In this document: in pieces, positions 1 to 8,284 of the stretch
Layout: each line of letters begins with the position of its first letter
Position numbering within the stretch: position 1 is the first letter of the stretch
Assembly: GCA_900319905.1 (NCBI GenBank)
Contig: ONQB01000026.1
Coordinates: 1 to 44,261, forward strand
DNA length: 44,261 bases
Source: an uncultured Prevotella sp.
GTDB lineage: Bacteria; Bacteroidota; Bacteroidia; Bacteroidales; Bacteroidaceae
Direction: 5' to 3'
Made by a program: the position numbers and the translations under genes
The notes under the pieces: model-generated
The model's database searches: none
The model's input: the letters and a program-made list of their open reading frames with translations, nothing else
Told to the model about the DNA's origin: nothing

Positions 1-315
1 CTCCAGCCAATAGTATGTCACGGCATCGTAGGCCCATCGCCCCGGCATGTTCTTATTGATGATTCGCGGACGGAAAAGTTCAAACTGCCCGTTGCCGCCG
101 TGGGCTCCGCTGCCATAGCTCCAATAGCAGTGCTCGTAAGGAGCCTGCTGGATGTAGGCAGGAAGCTCACTATTGGGCACGCGCCCGTCGGTGTTCGACT
201 GTCCCGCCACCAAATAGACAGGAACGGGATTCTTTGTTGCCCTGGCCAAAGCTACCGTGAGAAGACAAACTGCCAACAGACACATATGCTTCACGATACT
301 TCTTTTTTTCTTCAT
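1..315 (-). CDS. Putative secreted carbohydrate esterase, SASA/DUF303-type (partial, 3' end outside window)
   Basis: The reading frame starts at an ATG whose first base is 315 and stays open to the left edge, giving about 105 residues. The N-terminus MKKKRSIVKHMCLLAVCLL, ending in an Ala-rich stretch, looks like a signal peptide, so the enzyme is probably exported. Right after it comes VYLVAGQSNTDGR. The GQSN block carries the catalytic serine in the SASA family (sialate O-acetylesterase and CE6-type acetylxylan esterases), which removes acetyl groups from glycans. The SGNH blocks with the catalytic Asp and His would lie outside the window and cannot be checked. It has its own promoter (364-397) and follows a GH2 gene on the same strand, which fits deacetylation of plant or host glycan side chains. 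The family call rests on this one block and the export signal. Confidence 0.68.
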   Translation of the reverse strand, partial: MKKKRSIVKHMCLLAVCLLTVALARATKNPVPVYLVAGQSNTDGRVPNSELPAYIQQAPYEHCYWSYGSGAHGGNGQFELFRPRIINKNMPGRWAYDAVTYYWLE

Positions 316-334
316 TATAAGTTTAGCGTTAAAA

Positions 335-562
335 TTAGGATATTGATTTGATTTTATCTTTTGCAAAGATAGTGATTTTTGAGAACTCGCAGTTCAAGAA
401 CATCATGCCTGAGCATCCTGTCAGCGAACCAGTCATGTCGTCACAGTCGAGACTGCTGTTTGTGACGGTCATGCTGCTTACATCCTGCATGGTCATGAAC
501 TTGCGCCCACGGACTGCGAGGTTTTCTGTCGAATGTCGTGGAAGTCGGGTGTAAGCACGTTG
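335..562 (-). pseudogene. Possible decayed fragment with beta-helix-like composition
   Basis: Between the GH2 stop and the esterase promoter, one minus-strand frame is open for about 75 codons, ending at a TAA at 335-337. It reads like protein: it includes VTNSSLDCDD, SLTGCSGMMFLNCEF and SKITIF. Alternating short polar and hydrophobic steps with N, C and G at turns resemble rungs of right-handed parallel beta-helix proteins such as GH28-type or pectate-lyase-type enzymes. There is no convincing start and the frame opens right after a stop, so if real it is a 3' remnant. A genuine small ORF starting at the internal ATG (MTMQDVSS) is an alternative. The esterase promoter sits inside its 3' end. 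Confidence 0.25.
364..397 (-). promoter_or_regulatory. Bacteroidota-type promoter for the esterase gene
   Basis: On the minus strand TATCTTTG (371 to 364) matches the -7 consensus TAnnTTTG. A TTG-containing element lies about 23 nt further upstream (397 to 395). The predicted start site is near 357, leaving a leader of about 40 nt before the ATG at 315. The spacing is slightly long, so the -7 box is the stronger part of the call. Confidence 0.55.
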
Positions 563-565
563 ATG

Positions 566-2851
566 TCACAATCGTATTTCTTTTTCTCCGATTCCGTCAA
601 CATTTACTTTCAACATGATGTCGCCCGGCTTGCGCTGGCTCTTCACCACTATTTGGCAGGTGCCGAACTTCGTAGGCACGGTGTTGCTGTTCATCTTCTC
701 TGAACGGCGCATCTCCAGGCTGTTGATGCCACACACAGTTGCAGGACCTGTTACCATGGCTGTTACCTTGCGGTCGTCGACACGAATAGGCAGACCATTC
801 TCGTCAAGAAGCTGCACCTCCACGAAGGCATAGTCTGTGCCTGTCGGCTTCAATGATTCACCATCCTTGGTAAGAGTGAAGTCCTTAGCGACCGTTCCCG
901 TGGAAACGATGGAGTCAGTGACGGCTGCCTTACCGTCCTTATAGCCTATAACTTTTATTGTACCCTTGCGATAAGGCTGATTCCAGATGATTGTCGAATT
1001 CTCATAATCCTTAGGATAACGTGGTCCATAGACCTTTCCTCGCGGGTCAACGAGGTATACAGAATCACAATTGGTAGGAGTATATATCGGCAGCACCCGC
1101 TCGTCTTTATACGGGAAAGTCCAGTCGTGTACGAACGGCGGTATCTGCCAGTGGTCCTTGCCAGGGTCGAGGTCGGTGCTGTAGTCTAACACGCACAGGC
1201 GCAGCACAGGTTCGCTGGGCTTCCACATGGCGCGAAAATATGCGCCGAAGGGCTTCTCCTTCATCGCCATGTCGAAAATGGCTCCCGGCCATCCCTTGCT
1301 CGGCCATCCGCTACTCTCGCCCCAATATTCTATCCCCGTCCACATGAATGAGCCTATGATAGCGTCGTTGTCCTTGACATAGTTCCAAGGGTTCTTGCTG
1401 CTGTAGTCACGGCTCTCATTGACGCGGAAAACGGAATAGTAAGGATAGCTCTCCGAGATAAAGCCCATGAGCTCAGGGTTCTTCTGTTTGCGGTCAAGGA
1501 GCGTGGGCTCTCCATAGTTGAAGCCTATCACGTCGGTAGCACTCAGGAAGTTGTCATGAAACCCCGGTTGCATGGCGCATGCTGTCAGACGTGACGGGTC
1601 AAGGCTTTTCACGAAGTCGCGTATCATGTGCGCACGGTCAACACCCGTGTTGTCCTTCATCTTCATTTCGGCAAGCTCGTTGCCTATACTCCAGAGTATC
1701 ACGCACGGATGGTTGCGGTCACGTTCCACCATAGCGGTAATGTCAGCCCTCCAGTCGCTTTCGAAATGGGAAGCGTAATAGCCTGTCGTCCATTTGTCGA
1801 AAGCCTCGTCTATGACAAGCAGTCCAAGCGAGTCGCACACGTCAAGCATCTCCGTGGGTGGCGGGTTGTGACTGCATCTTATGGCGTTGACACCAAACTC
1901 TTTAAGAATCGAATAACGGCGCACCTGCATCTCGTCGGGTATAGCAGAGCCGAAGATGCCTGCGTCCTGATGCACACACATGCCTTGCAACTTTATGTTT
2001 TTGCCATTGAGCCAGAAGCCTTTCTGAGGCTCAAACTTTATGGTGCGCACTCCGAACTTGCAAGTGTACTTGTCAACAGTCTTGCCATCAACCTTAACTT
2101 GTGTCTCAATAGTGTAACGGAACGGGTCGGCGATGTCCCAAAGGTGAGGGTTCTTAAGGGCTATCTCTTGTGTAACTCTGCCGTCGGCATACACTGAGGC
2201 AGCGTCGCTCTTGGCGACTGCCTTGCCATTGGCATCCTTTATTATTTGCAGTACCTTTGTGTTTGAAGTTGCGTTCTCCACTTCTGTTACCACTTTGACA
2301 GTAGCTTTGTCAGCTGCTATGACAGGCGTTGTTATCGCCGTGCCGTTGGTCTTGACATGCACGGGGTTGACAACCCTCAGCCACACGTGGCGGTTGATGC
2401 CAGACCCGGTATACCAGCGTGCATAGCCATCGTGATTGACGGTTACCACTATCTCGTTCTTCGCTCCATATTTCAAGTCTTTTGTCAGATTAATGGTGAA
2501 CGGTGTGAAGCCATAGAAGTGGCTGCCCACCTTCTTGCCGTTGAGTGAGACTGAGCAGTCCATATAAGCTCCGTCAAAGATGACAGACACGTCCTTGCCT
2601 TGCCATGACTTGGAAACAGTGAAAGTCTTGCGGTACTCGCCCTTCCCGCCTCGCTGCCATCCGGCATCACCACGGAAGCTCTTGTCGAAATCGGTGGTGG
2701 TGTTCCAGTCGTGAGGCAGTTGCACGTCCACATAGTTCTTGCTGTCGCCCAGGCGGAACTGCCAGTCGAAGTCAAAATTTATCTTGCCGTTGTCGGCCAA
2801 AGTTGACAGGGCAAGTGGAATTGAAAGCACTAATAAGAGTAGTTTTTTCAT
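566..2851 (-). CDS. Secreted GH2 family glycoside hydrolase, beta-galactosidase type
   Basis: This 761-residue protein probably hydrolyses terminal beta-linked galactose (or a related sugar) from glycans in the periplasm or at the cell surface. Residues 1-19 form a signal peptide. A sugar-binding jelly-roll (about 22-165) and an Ig-like domain (about 170-270) precede the TIM barrel (about 275-560), which holds HQDAGIFG near 294. The WSIGNEL motif gives acid/base Glu392, and ISESYPYY gives the likely nucleophile Glu467. The C-terminal 180 residues look like the beta-sandwich extensions common in Bacteroidota GH2 enzymes. ATG 2851 directly precedes the signal peptide. A -7 box lies at 2895-2902. 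No SusC/SusD genes are nearby. Beta-glucuronidase or another GH2 specificity cannot be excluded. Confidence 0.9.
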   Translation of the reverse strand: MKKLLLLVLSIPLALSTLADNGKINFDFDWQFRLGDSKNYVDVQLPHDWNTTTDFDKSFRGDAGWQRGGKGEYRKTFTVSKSWQGKDVSVIFDGAYMDCSVSLNGKKVGSHFYGFTPFTINLTKDLKYGAKNEIVVTVNHDGYARWYTGSGINRHVWLRVVNPVHVKTNGTAITTPVIAADKATVKVVTEVENATSNTKVLQIIKDANGKAVAKSDAASVYADGRVTQEIALKNPHLWDIADPFRYTIETQVKVDGKTVDKYTCKFGVRTIKFEPQKGFWLNGKNIKLQGMCVHQDAGIFGSAIPDEMQVRRYSILKEFGVNAIRCSHNPPPTEMLDVCDSLGLLVIDEAFDKWTTGYYASHFESDWRADITAMVERDRNHPCVILWSIGNELAEMKMKDNTGVDRAHMIRDFVKSLDPSRLTACAMQPGFHDNFLSATDVIGFNYGEPTLLDRKQKNPELMGFISESYPYYSVFRVNESRDYSSKNPWNYVKDNDAIIGSFMWTGIEYWGESSGWPSKGWPGAIFDMAMKEKPFGAYFRAMWKPSEPVLRLCVLDYSTDLDPGKDHWQIPPFVHDWTFPYKDERVLPIYTPTNCDSVYLVDPRGKVYGPRYPKDYENSTIIWNQPYRKGTIKVIGYKDGKAAVTDSIVSTGTVAKDFTLTKDGESLKPTGTDYAFVEVQLLDENGLPIRVDDRKVTAMVTGPATVCGINSLEMRRSEKMNSNTVPTKFGTCQIVVKSQRKPGDIMLKVNVDGIGEKEIRL

Positions 2852-2894
2852 TTTAATTAGTTTGTTTGTGAATCAGTTCATGAAGTTTATATTG

Positions 2895-2902
2895 CGAAAG
2901 TA
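2895..2902 (-). promoter_or_regulatory. Probable -7 box for the GH2 gene
   Basis: The minus strand reads TACTTTCG, one mismatch from TAnnTTTG, about 45 nt upstream of the ATG at 2851. No strong -33 element is visible. Confidence 0.4.
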
Positions 2903-3126
2903 ATCCTTTATTCTTCAGCCAATAGTCTCAATTCGTTCAAAAATAGATAATATTGTACAAAGGGGGGAAGCCCCACCACGGATTCTGCTCGGGAGTAGCG
3001 AGTGTGTTGTTCTCTATCTCATTGATAGGAGTTTTTATGATTCATCTGCAAATGTACATAATGAAAACGAAATTGACAAGAAACTAAAAGAATAATTGTT
3101 CTATAACCATAAAATACTCCAATTCG

Positions 3127-3157
3127 TTGCATCAATTAATATTATCATGTAAATTTG
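3127..3157 (+). promoter_or_regulatory. Promoter of yaaA
   Basis: TTG (3127-3129), 20 nt, then TAAATTTG (3150-3157) matches the Bacteroidota sigma factor consensus. The ATG at 3177 lies only about 12-14 nt after the predicted start site, so the leader is very short. Confidence 0.7.
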
Positions 3158-3176
3158 CATACAAAAAACGTTTACC

Positions 3177-3947
3177 ATGCAAATCATTCTCGCAGACGCC
3201 AAGGTAATGAGGGAGAAAGCCGATGGAAAAGTTCCTTTCGCCTCTATACCACAATTTGAAAATGAGGCAACCGGTATTGCCAATGAAATGGCCAGGCTTT
3301 CGGTAGCCGATATCGCCCGGCTGTTCCATTGCAGCACATCCATCGCAATGGAAAACCAGCAGCGTTTCCTGTCTTTTAAAGCCGGCGGCCATATTCCGGC
3401 GATTAAGGCTTTCTATGGTCAGGCCTACAAATATCTTCAGGCCGACAGCCTGTCAGAGGCAGACTTAAGCTTTGCCCAAGACCACATTTCGATAATGTCT
3501 TTTCTTTATGGCCTTATCCGACCGCTCGATGCGATCCATTTGTATCGTATGCCAGCCGATGTCAAATTAGATTTTACCGATGGCGCTCCGCTGCAATCAT
3601 GGTGGCGAAGCCGGATGACGGATGTGCTGATAAATAAGGTGAAGGCCGACGACGGCATTCTGCTCGACCTCGCAACCACCGAGTTTGAGCGCATGTGTGA
3701 CTGGAAGCGAGTGGAACAGGCTGTCCGTGTCATAAAACCGATGTTTCTTGTGGATAAAGGGGTGGAATTCAAGACCGTCGCGATGTATGCCAAAGGTTGC
3801 CGTGGAGCTATGGCCAGGTTTGTGGTAAAGAACCGCATATCCTCACCCGACGAGCTTAAAGACTTCACAACCGACGACTTTGTGTTCAGATCGGACTTAG
3901 GCGATGCCAACTACCCCCATTTTATCAAAACGATGTCATACAATTGA
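3177..3947 (+). CDS. yaaA: Peroxide stress protein YaaA (UPF0246/DUF328)
   Basis: The 256-residue protein matches YaaA in length (E. coli 258) and in its signature blocks: LYGLIRPLDAI followed by LYRM near residue 110, INLAS-like LDLATTEF near 163, and YAKGCRGAMARF near 206 followed by the NRI...L..F segment. YaaA is a cytosolic DNA-binding protein that in E. coli lowers free iron and limits Fenton damage during hydrogen peroxide stress, as part of the OxyR response. No enzymatic activity is established. The ATG at 3177 sits just after a strong promoter. It is monocistronic here and converges with trmB. I see no OxyR-type site, so peroxide control in this organism is not shown by the sequence. 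Confidence 0.93.
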   Translation: MQIILADAKVMREKADGKVPFASIPQFENEATGIANEMARLSVADIARLFHCSTSIAMENQQRFLSFKAGGHIPAIKAFYGQAYKYLQADSLSEADLSFAQDHISIMSFLYGLIRPLDAIHLYRMPADVKLDFTDGAPLQSWWRSRMTDVLINKVKADDGILLDLATTEFERMCDWKRVEQAVRVIKPMFLVDKGVEFKTVAMYAKGCRGAMARFVVKNRISSPDELKDFTTDDFVFRSDLGDANYPHFIKTMSYN

Positions 3948-4184
3948 TGAGAAGTCGTAAATGTTACGGTTGCCGTCAAAGTGAAGATCGTCATTGTAAA
4001 CGAACTAAAGCAAGATGCCGAGAATGAGGTCTTGCTACTCGGGGGGGGGGATGAGAAGCCGCTGCCTCTTATTGTAGCGGTAATAAACGTCGTTGCCGCC
4101 AAGACTGTTTTTGAGGGCAGAACAAGAAGTATAGTAGAATTCATCAAGAACTTTAGCTATCACTTCCTTATCGATACTGTCTGA
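3948..4184 (-). pseudogene. Short convergent gap with coding-like fragments and a G10 tract
   Basis: On the minus strand the frame of trmB continues after its TAA stop (4185-4187) for about 48 codons with protein-like composition (DKEVIAKVLDEFYY, NSLGGNDVYYRYN). It then runs into ten consecutive C residues (G10 on the plus strand, 4041-4050) and stops. A different minus frame past the tract reads DDLHFDGNRNIYDF, resembling the first block. This is consistent with a small frameshifted gene remnant or a trmB C-terminal extension now cut by a stop. I do not recognise a family. No terminator is obvious. Confidence 0.3.
4041..4050. repeat. G10 homopolymer tract
   Basis: Ten consecutive G residues lie in the yaaA-trmB convergent gap. 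Tracts this long are rare and slip readily during replication. They can be contingency loci or simply sequencing-prone sites. Here the tract lies inside a coding-like fragment on the minus strand. Confidence 0.85.
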
Positions 4185-4955
4185 TTAGATACTTACATCT
4201 TTACCGCTACGTTTTTCCCTATGATAGCTACGATACTCGTCAAGTGGAATTTCAACATTAGGTTCCTGCAGTTCTCCTTTTTGGGGCAGATGGAAACGGA
4301 GGTAGCGAATGTTAAGCCCGCGCTCCATCCACATATGCTCATAATAAGTCTGAATGGTAAGCAATGGAGAATCATGCAGCACATCAGGTGTGTCATGATA
4401 TAAATCCTCCGTCATGACGTCAACCGGCAGTTGGTTGCGTTCTACCATATAGCGGGTATAAGTGAAAAGGAAATTAGAATCTGTTTTAAGATGGACCAGT
4501 CCACCGTCAATAAGAAAATGACGGTAGCGTTCCATAAAGTATGTGGAAGTAAGACGTTTGCGCGGGTTTTTCATCTGAGGGTCAGAGAAAGTAAGCCAGA
4601 TCTCGTTCACCTCGTTGGCGGCAAAGAACCGGTCAATGATCTCGATGCTCGTTCGAAGAAAAGCCACATTGGTCAAACCCTCTTCCAAAGCTTGTTTGGC
4701 GCCCGTCCACATACGGGCGCCTTTTATATCCACACCAATGAAGTTCATTTCTGGGAAAAGTTTGGCAAGGCCAACGGCATACTCACCCTTTCCACAACCT
4801 AACTCCAACACAATGGGGTTGTCGTTGTGGAAGTATTGTTCATGCCAATGCCCTTTCATCTCAAACGGCACATCGCTGATTACCGAAAACGGGTATTGAA
4901 ACACGTTCTTAAAAGTTTCCATCTCGGCGAATTTCGCAAGCTTTCCTTTTCCCAT
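4185..4955 (-). CDS. trmB: tRNA (guanine-N7-)-methyltransferase TrmB
   Basis: TrmB transfers a methyl group from S-adenosylmethionine to N7 of G46 in the variable loop of tRNAs. The 256-residue protein shows the SAM-binding motif ELGCGKGE at 51-58 and the family block with [14 protein letters not shown] near 122-137, equivalent to the FPDPWPK..H.KRR signature but with PQMKN in place of PWPK. The start is an ATG at 4955, 58 nt after the end of the dipeptidyl peptidase gene. No TAnnTTTG box lies in that gap, so the two genes are probably co-transcribed. The frame continues after the stop into a coding-like tail (see 3948-4184). The identification is firm. Confidence 0.93.
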   Translation of the reverse strand: MGKGKLAKFAEMETFKNVFQYPFSVISDVPFEMKGHWHEQYFHNDNPIVLELGCGKGEYAVGLAKLFPEMNFIGVDIKGARMWTGAKQALEEGLTNVAFLRTSIEIIDRFFAANEVNEIWLTFSDPQMKNPRKRLTSTYFMERYRHFLIDGGLVHLKTDSNFLFTYTRYMVERNQLPVDVMTEDLYHDTPDVLHDSPLLTIQTYYEHMWMERGLNIRYLRFHLPQKGELQEPNVEIPLDEYRSYHREKRSGKDVSI

Positions 4956-5013
4956 AACGTAGAACTTATGTTTGTTTTATCGGATCATAACACAACCGTT
5001 GCAGACAGGACGT

Positions 5014-7215
5014 TTATTTCAGATTCAACTCAAACCACTGTGCAATCTGGCGAAGCAGATGCTTACGGGTATTGCCTCCGAAGATGCTATGGTTGCGATT
5101 GGTGTAATAATTTTCCTTGAAATCCTTATCGGCCTGCACAAGTGCCTCCGCATATTCGAAGGTGTTTTGTGGATGCACATTGTCATCAGCCGTGCCATGG
5201 CAAATGAGCAGCGCGCCATGCAGCTTACTGGCTCTGTGAATGGGGTTGGTGTCATAGCCGGTAGGGTTCTCCTTCGGCGTGCGCATATAGCGCTCCGTAT
5301 AAACCGTATCGTAATAGCGCCAACTGGTAGGAGGTGCCACGGCCACACCAGCCTTGAACACCGGGCGACCCTCACTCATGCTCATCAGCGTATTGAAACC
5401 ACCGAAGCTCCAGCCCCAAATACCGATATTGTCTTTGTCGACATAAGGGAGCTTACCCAGATACGAAGCGGTCTCCACCTGGTCTTTAGACTCCAAATCG
5501 CCCATACGCAGATAGATGGCTTTCTCGAAGGCTGCGCCTCTGCCGCCTGTACCACGTCCGTCTACACACACCACGATGAAACCTTGCTGTGCCAGATACT
5601 GGTCGAAGGCACCACCCTGCCCCATTGAACCGGAGGCCCAGTAGTTGCGAACCTCCTGACTGCCCGGTCCACTGTATTGGAACATGATGACAGGATATTT
5701 GTGAGAGGCATCGAAGTTGGCAGGCTTTACCATCCATCCGTCAAGATGAACGCCTTCAGAGGTAGTGAAGGAGAACGTGTCGCGCTTGGTCCAGCCATAT
5801 TGACGTGTCTTTTCAATCAAGGCCTTGTTGTCCACATTTGTGGCAATCACCTTGCCGCGTCCGTCACGAGTTGTATAGACATAAGGTGTATTGTAGTCAC
5901 TCCATGTATTGATGAAATACTTATAATCTCCAGAGAAAATGGCATCGTTCCACCCTGCCTGATTGGAGAGACGCTGTATCTGGCCGTTCTTATGGGCTAC
6001 GTAAATCTGACGATCGTGAGGATTGAGTGCGGCAGCCTGATAATAGACATCGCCTGTGGCCTCATCGTAGCCATATACATCCGTGATGTCGTAGTTGCCC
6101 GGTGCAATCTTCCGCAACAACTGCCCATTCTGACTGTAAAGATAGAGATGCATGTATCCGTCACGGTCAGAAGGCATCAGGATGGTGTTACTTCCCACCT
6201 TGATAGCCGCCATGGCTTCTTCCTTCACATACTTGGGCACACTTTCCTTAATGAGCAGACGTGCCACAGTGCTTCGGGGGTTGACAGTATAGAGATTGAG
6301 CACATCCTGATGGCGGTTCATGGTATAAACCATAATCTTGTCGGCGTCCGACGTCGGCAGAATACGCGGCATATAACCATCTGCATCCAAAGGAACAGCC
6401 AGTTTCTGTGTGCGGTGGCTCTTGATGTCATAGCTCCACGCCGTCACTACCGAGTTCGTCTCACCGGCCTTGGGGTACTTATAAGAATAGCTTCCCGGAT
6501 AGACAGCATATTCCTGCTGTTCGGGTTTGAGTCCTTTGAACAACTGCAGGGAATACTGCTGTACTGCCGACTCGTCATAGCGTATCCAGCACAACATCGT
6601 ACCATCGGCATTGAAGGTGAGTGCCGTGTTGAAACCGAACTCCTCTTCGTTCACCCAGTCGGGAATGCCGTTAATGACCTCATTGAACTTACCGTCCTTT
6701 GTCACCTGGCTCTCACTGTTATTGTACAACAGCTTCACAAGATAGATGTTGTTGTCGCGTACAAAGGCCACCTGCAGACCGTTGGACGACCATACCGGGC
6801 TCTGCTGCGGACCGCCGTCGGACAGACGCTCGAGCTTGCGGCTCTTGATGGTATAGATGTAAAAGTCGGCTTTGTAGGAACGACGATAGATGCGCTGGCG
6901 GTTGGTACTGATCAGCATCTTGGTACCGTCAGGCGACATGATGTATCCATCAAAGGAAGAGATTTTTTCTCCTTGCGTATTGTTGACGTCGAACAACACG
7001 GCCGTCTGCTGGCCGGTCTTAAACGAATATTGCACAATCTTCTTCCCATCTTGCGAGATGCGTGCATAGAGGTCGGTACCCTTGACAGGATCGATACCCG
7101 TCATGCGTTGTGCGTCGAAGGTTCCGTCGGTGAGTGCCTTCAAACTGATAGGCTCGGCGGCAAACGTCATAGAAGCCATAAGCAAAGCAAAAGCTAAAGT
7201 AACGAACTTTCTCAT
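5014..7215 (-). CDS. Exported dipeptidyl peptidase IV, S9B serine peptidase
   Basis: This 733-residue enzyme cleaves X-Pro or X-Ala dipeptides from peptide N-termini, normally in the periplasm of Bacteroidota. Residues 1-19 are a signal peptide. An N-terminal beta-propeller (about 30-460) includes DWVNEEEF near 185, the acidic pair that anchors the substrate amino terminus in DPP IV. The alpha/beta hydrolase domain follows, with Ser603 in GWSFGG, Asp677 in GTADDNVH and His709 in NRNHSIF, a complete triad in the family order. ATG 7215 precedes the signal peptide and its own promoter lies at 7250-7280. trmB follows 58 nt downstream and probably shares the transcript. It could supply dipeptides to an amino-acid-using metabolism, which is inference. 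Confidence 0.93.
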   Translation of the reverse strand: MRKFVTLAFALLMASMTFAAEPISLKALTDGTFDAQRMTGIDPVKGTDLYARISQDGKKIVQYSFKTGQQTAVLFDVNNTQGEKISSFDGYIMSPDGTKMLISTNRQRIYRRSYKADFYIYTIKSRKLERLSDGGPQQSPVWSSNGLQVAFVRDNNIYLVKLLYNNSESQVTKDGKFNEVINGIPDWVNEEEFGFNTALTFNADGTMLCWIRYDESAVQQYSLQLFKGLKPEQQEYAVYPGSYSYKYPKAGETNSVVTAWSYDIKSHRTQKLAVPLDADGYMPRILPTSDADKIMVYTMNRHQDVLNLYTVNPRSTVARLLIKESVPKYVKEEAMAAIKVGSNTILMPSDRDGYMHLYLYSQNGQLLRKIAPGNYDITDVYGYDEATGDVYYQAAALNPHDRQIYVAHKNGQIQRLSNQAGWNDAIFSGDYKYFINTWSDYNTPYVYTTRDGRGKVIATNVDNKALIEKTRQYGWTKRDTFSFTTSEGVHLDGWMVKPANFDASHKYPVIMFQYSGPGSQEVRNYWASGSMGQGGAFDQYLAQQGFIVVCVDGRGTGGRGAAFEKAIYLRMGDLESKDQVETASYLGKLPYVDKDNIGIWGWSFGGFNTLMSMSEGRPVFKAGVAVAPPTSWRYYDTVYTERYMRTPKENPTGYDTNPIHRASKLHGALLICHGTADDNVHPQNTFEYAEALVQADKDFKENYYTNRNHSIFGGNTRKHLLRQIAQWFELNLK

Positions 7216-7249
7216 ATTTTTATCAATGGATGTCTGTTTTCTATTTGTG

Positions 7250-7280
7250 CAAAGTTAATACATTTCTCTTACAAAACAAA
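7250..7280 (-). promoter_or_regulatory. Promoter of the dipeptidyl peptidase gene
   Basis: On the minus strand TTTG (7280 to 7277), 19 nt, then TAACTTTG (7257 to 7250) is a near-perfect Bacteroidota promoter. Its -33 element lies inside the T-rich tail of the terminator of the upstream gldB-like gene. Confidence 0.8.
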
Positions 7281-7311
7281 GAAACGCCATTCAAATCATC
7301 TTTGAATGGCG
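7271..7311 (-). terminator. Rho-independent terminator after the GldB-like gene
   Basis: On the minus strand an 11-bp perfect stem (CGCCATTCAAA paired with its complement, 7311-7301 and 7295-7285) with a 5-nt loop is followed by the T-rich stretch TTTCTTTGTTTTG (7284-7272). It lies 29 nt after the stop at 7340. Confidence 0.85.
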
Positions 7312-7339
7312 CACAATTCATGTAATAACGCTTACATAC

Positions 7340-8155
7340 TTACTTCTTACCTTGCTTCTTAAACATCGAATAATCATCACTCATCAGCAACTGTTCGATG
7401 GTCGTCTTCGGATGACGCGTCATGTAACGATTAATAATCGTGATATACTCCGTATCGAAGAACTGTTGTCCGAGAGCTTTATTGGTTACCCACATCACCT
7501 TACCCATGTGAAGATCTTTCTCCAACTGCGAACGGGTGTCGTAGTTGTTCATTGGATAAAGGCTGAGAAGATAGAAGCTCACACAGTCGGGCACGATATA
7601 GTTGCGGCCCATCGTTTCCAGCTGCTCGTTGCTGTAGCCAAATTGTTTATACAGCTGATACCTTGCCCCCATATACTTATCCAGCGAGACACCGATGCTG
7701 CGATCGCCCACGACGATACTCTGGTCGAGAGCACCTATCTGGGAATATACCCGTGGCAAAGGCATGTTCGGCAACCAGTCTTTCAGTTTGCCAAATGCTT
7801 TCTGAAGACCTTGGTTGATATCATCCATATTGGCATATTCCGATTCGACATCGCTCACCAGCGTCTGCAATGTAGAATCCTGGTAGAAGCGTATGAACTT
7901 CTCACTGATATCATGATCGCTCACCTCACCGATGCGCAACATTTTCTCCACCAGCGTACGCGTCTCAATGGGGTACTCGGTATTCATCTGCTGCAACGCC
8001 GAGAAGTCACCCGTAATGACGTAGCGACTCTCCAAACGGTCATACCGCTCGACTTTCATAGCCGAGGGGTCATCTTCCTCATTAGGCTTCAACTTGAATT
8101 CACAAGAGGAGCAAAGAAGTATGACGGCAAGCAATATGTAATAAACCTTACGCAT
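7340..8155 (-). CDS. GldB-like lipoprotein
   Basis: The 271-residue product starts with MRKVYYILLAVILLCSSC, a lipoprotein signal with the lipobox cysteine at residue 18, so it should be anchored in the envelope. The order of blocks matches GldB of Flavobacterium: VERYD near residue 35, a middle block with SIGVSLDKYMG, then a block with YIVPDCVSFYL. GldB is needed for gliding and type IX secretion in flavobacteria, but homologues occur in non-gliding Bacteroidota where their role is unknown. A longer frame with a TTG at 8179 is rejected because that codon lies inside the -7 box of the promoter (8177-8184). gldE lies two genes upstream. The family call is moderately sure and the function is open. 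Confidence 0.75.
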   Translation of the reverse strand: MRKVYYILLAVILLCSSCEFKLKPNEEDDPSAMKVERYDRLESRYVITGDFSALQQMNTEYPIETRTLVEKMLRIGEVSDHDISEKFIRFYQDSTLQTLVSDVESEYANMDDINQGLQKAFGKLKDWLPNMPLPRVYSQIGALDQSIVVGDRSIGVSLDKYMGARYQLYKQFGYSNEQLETMGRNYIVPDCVSFYLLSLYPMNNYDTRSQLEKDLHMGKVMWVTNKALGQQFFDTEYITIINRYMTRHPKTTIEQLLMSDDYSMFKKQGKK

Positions 8156-8176
8156 TGACGCAATTAATTCTATCTG

Positions 8177-8207
8177 CAAAGATAATCAAAAAAGTTAAAC
8201 CTACAAA
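8177..8207 (-). promoter_or_regulatory. Promoter of the GldB-like gene
   Basis: On the minus strand TTTG (8207 to 8204), 19 nt, then TATCTTTG (8184 to 8177) matches the consensus. It places the start site near 8170 and fixes the ATG at 8155 as the start. Confidence 0.8.
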
Positions 8208-8284
8208 ATATTAAGCTAAAAAAACGAAAATTAGGACATAAATTGTGTAGATATGTGACCTCATTATTGAACAAACCTAAAAAA

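Larger units (their letters stand above)
2852..3176. other. Intergenic region between divergent GH2 and yaaA
   Basis: These 325 bp hold the GH2 -7 box (2895-2902) and the yaaA promoter (3127-3157). Between them I see only a small G/C inverted repeat near 2960-2975 (GGGG...CCCC) and an imperfect hairpin at about 3012-3031 followed by a T run, which looks terminator-like but has no gene upstream on the plus strand. No coding signal is visible. Confidence 0.6.

Noticed and set aside
5677-7197. 506-codon plus-strand ORF opposite the dipeptidyl peptidase gene
   Set aside because: It is fully antisense to a gene with an intact catalytic triad and has no promoter; long antisense frames arise here from codon bias.
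8156-8179. Upstream TTG start for the GldB-like gene
   Set aside because: The codon is inside the -7 box, so it would not be in the transcript, and the lipoprotein signal starts at 8155.
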